From: an uncultured Ruminococcus sp.
GTDB taxonomy: Bacteria > Bacillota > Clostridia > Oscillospirales > Ruminococcaceae
Reading direction: 5' to 3'
DNA length: 6,430 nucleotides
NCBI GenBank assembly: GCA_947177345.1
Contig: CAMWUB010000083.1
Span: 1 to 6,430 of the forward strand
Shown here: positions 5,261 through 6,430 of the stretch, one piece after another
How the letters are laid out: every line of letters begins with the position of its first letter
Numbering within the stretch: position 1 is the stretch's first letter
Notes under the pieces: generated by a model
What the model saw: only the letters and a program-made list of their open reading frames with translations
Database searches by the model: none
Told to the model about the DNA's origin: nothing
Program-made: the position numbers and the translations under genes

Positions 5261-6430
5261 TCAATCATCTCTTTCTTCATTTGGAAATCTTTTTGTCATC
5301 TTTACTCCTTCTACACAATAAGTATATACAATTTGTGCCGGTCTTGCGGAATCTTCCGGATATAAAATCTGTATATCAACTTCTACTTTTCTATCTTTCT
5401 TCACCTGCTCTGCAATCTGGTTTTCAAAATCACGGTATTTATTTCTGTTTACTTTCCAGTTCTGCGGAATAATATTTCCGATAGCGTTAATAGCATCGAA
5501 TTGTCTGGCAATAATATGACCTCTTTCATCGCCTTCCTGTTCGTCCCCTTTGCCGATATCCGATAAACTACCATTAATAGCACTTTTATTCTTATTACTT
5601 ATCCTTAATACTCCCGAAGCCGATATTATACGGCTTTCGGAATCGGTTTTATAGGTATATCCCTTTACTGTATATTCAGTATTCGGCAAAAGTTCCTTAT
5701 CAATACGATAAACATTGTTATTGTCATCTAAATAGTGTCTCTGACCGTTTATAACAGTATAACGTAATCCGCCTTTAAGACATCTTACATTTTCATATAT
5801 GTATTTTGCCTTTGAAACAATACTTTTTTTCAGTCTTGAAAAAGCATTTTTATTAATATAATTTACTTTTATATTACTGTTTCTTGCCTGAGGAACTATT
5901 TTTTTAATCTGATTAGGTTTACTGCTTACCGGCTTACTGACCGGAATATTATTAATATTCTGCTGTGGTTTCTCTGTTGGTATGACCTTTATCATAGTAC
6001 GGGCAGTCACAGATGATATATTACCGGAATTATTTGCTTTTTTTACATTCGCACTGACAGGTTTAATACTTTTCATCTGTGGATTTGATTTACTTACAGA
6101 TGTTGCATTTTCCTGACGACTTCCTACCCCACCTACATGAGCAGTATTATAAACAGCTGAACTTTTATTATAACCTCCTCTTACTGAACCTGTTCCGCCT
6201 GAAGATGATACCGATGCAATGGAAATCCGGCCGCCAAGAATACTGGCGGCTTCCTGAAGCTGATTAAGACCTTGTATATATTTATCCTGTAAATCCTTAC
6301 CAACAGACGCATAACGTCCTACCATACCCGAAGCTATAATTATATTCTCGTTTTTTGAATCAGCTGATTTATTTATATCTTCTAACAATTTATTTTCTTC
6401 AGCCATAATCTTTTCAAGCTGTATTTCAGC
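5261..6430 (-). CDS. Polymorphic toxin with C-terminal DNA/RNA non-specific endonuclease domain, 5' end outside window
   Basis: The visible part is 389 residues and the frame stays open to the right edge. Counting from the ATG at 6406, residues 1-65 are helical, 66-170 are a low-complexity Ser/Gly/Asn/Lys-rich linker, and about 205-380 form the nuclease. That domain shows NTEYTVKGYTYKTDSESRI, the catalytic DERGH box (His297) followed by IIARQF, and NIIPQNWKVN with Asn320 as the likely metal ligand, as in the EsaD-type Endonuclease_NS_2 family. Such proteins cut nucleic acid in rival cells after export, usually by a type VII system. The ATG at 6404-6406 has no ribosome binding site, and eight more codons precede it without a stop, so the true start and the N-terminal trafficking domain lie beyond the window. 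The YezG-like immunity gene follows at once. Confidence 0.87.
   Translation of the reverse strand, partial: AEIQLEKIMAEENKLLEDINKSADSKNENIIIASGMVGRYASVGKDLQDKYIQGLNQLQEAASILGGRISIASVSSSGGTGSVRGGYNKSSAVYNTAHVGGVGSRQENATSVSKSNPQMKSIKPVSANVKKANNSGNISSVTARTMIKVIPTEKPQQNINNIPVSKPVSSKPNQIKKIVPQARNSNIKVNYINKNAFSRLKKSIVSKAKYIYENVRCLKGGLRYTVINGQRHYLDDNNNVYRIDKELLPNTEYTVKGYTYKTDSESRIISASGVLRISNKNKSAINGSLSDIGKGDEQEGDERGHIIARQFDAINAIGNIIPQNWKVNRNKYRDFENQIAEQVKKDRKVEVDIQILYPEDSARPAQIVYTYCVEGVKMTKRFPNEERDD

Noticed and set aside
5281..5472. Plus-strand open frame opposite the endonuclease domain
   Set aside because: The opposite strand carries a clear catalytic motif; this frame shows no family features.
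6079..6267. Plus-strand open frame opposite the toxin linker
   Set aside because: It is a product of the low-complexity linker on the other strand and has no convincing start.

Overview
The window looks like an accessory region from an AT-rich Gram-positive anaerobe, most likely a Clostridia member of the Ruminococcus type. The basis is strong AGGAGG-type ribosome binding sites, near-consensus sigma-A promoters with TGN extensions, an IS200/IS605-type tnpB remnant, a ferredoxin-type domain, and an EsaD/YezG-style toxin-immunity pair. The organism call is an inference from style, not from a marker gene.

Layout, left to right. (1) Positions 1-~780, minus strand: a decayed tnpB-only insertion element. 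Its reading frame has lost the N-terminus, the middle (with a frameshift) and the first half of the zinc finger, but it keeps a perfect-consensus promoter, a ribosome binding site and what looks like the right-end/omega-RNA segment. (2) A strong hairpin terminator at 802-829. (3) Positions 845-3874, minus strand: a tightly packed three-gene operon, transcribed right to left. The order is an HNH-nuclease-like protein with a hydrophobic central-to-C-terminal region, then a helical protein of unknown family, then a protein with an N-terminal [4Fe-4S] ferredoxin-like domain fused to an unknown domain. I recognise the HNH-like and ferredoxin-like parts but not the set as a named system; it is the best candidate here for something undescribed. 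(4) A divergent promoter region at 3875-4039, where a perfect tandem 9-bp repeat fills the -35/-10 spacer of the operon promoter, followed by an Xre-family repressor on the plus strand (4040-4396). (5) A small 82-residue minus-strand gene whose 3' end overlaps the xre 3' end, with its own promoter. (6) A 15-bp-stem terminator at 4677-4717, then a frameshifted gene scrap (4764-4880). (7) A toxin-immunity pair: a C-terminal DNA/RNA non-specific endonuclease domain on a protein that runs off the right edge of the window, followed with a near-overlap by its YezG/DUF600-like immunity protein.

How the parts may work together (inference): the Xre protein sits divergently from the three-gene operon and is placed to repress it, perhaps through the repeat in the promoter spacer. 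The toxin gene is followed by its protector so both are translated together; the gene scrap beyond it fits the turnover of immunity cassettes seen behind polymorphic toxins. Mobile-element debris, toxin cassettes and an Xre-controlled operon with a nuclease-like protein together suggest a conflict or defence island, but no function has been shown for the operon.
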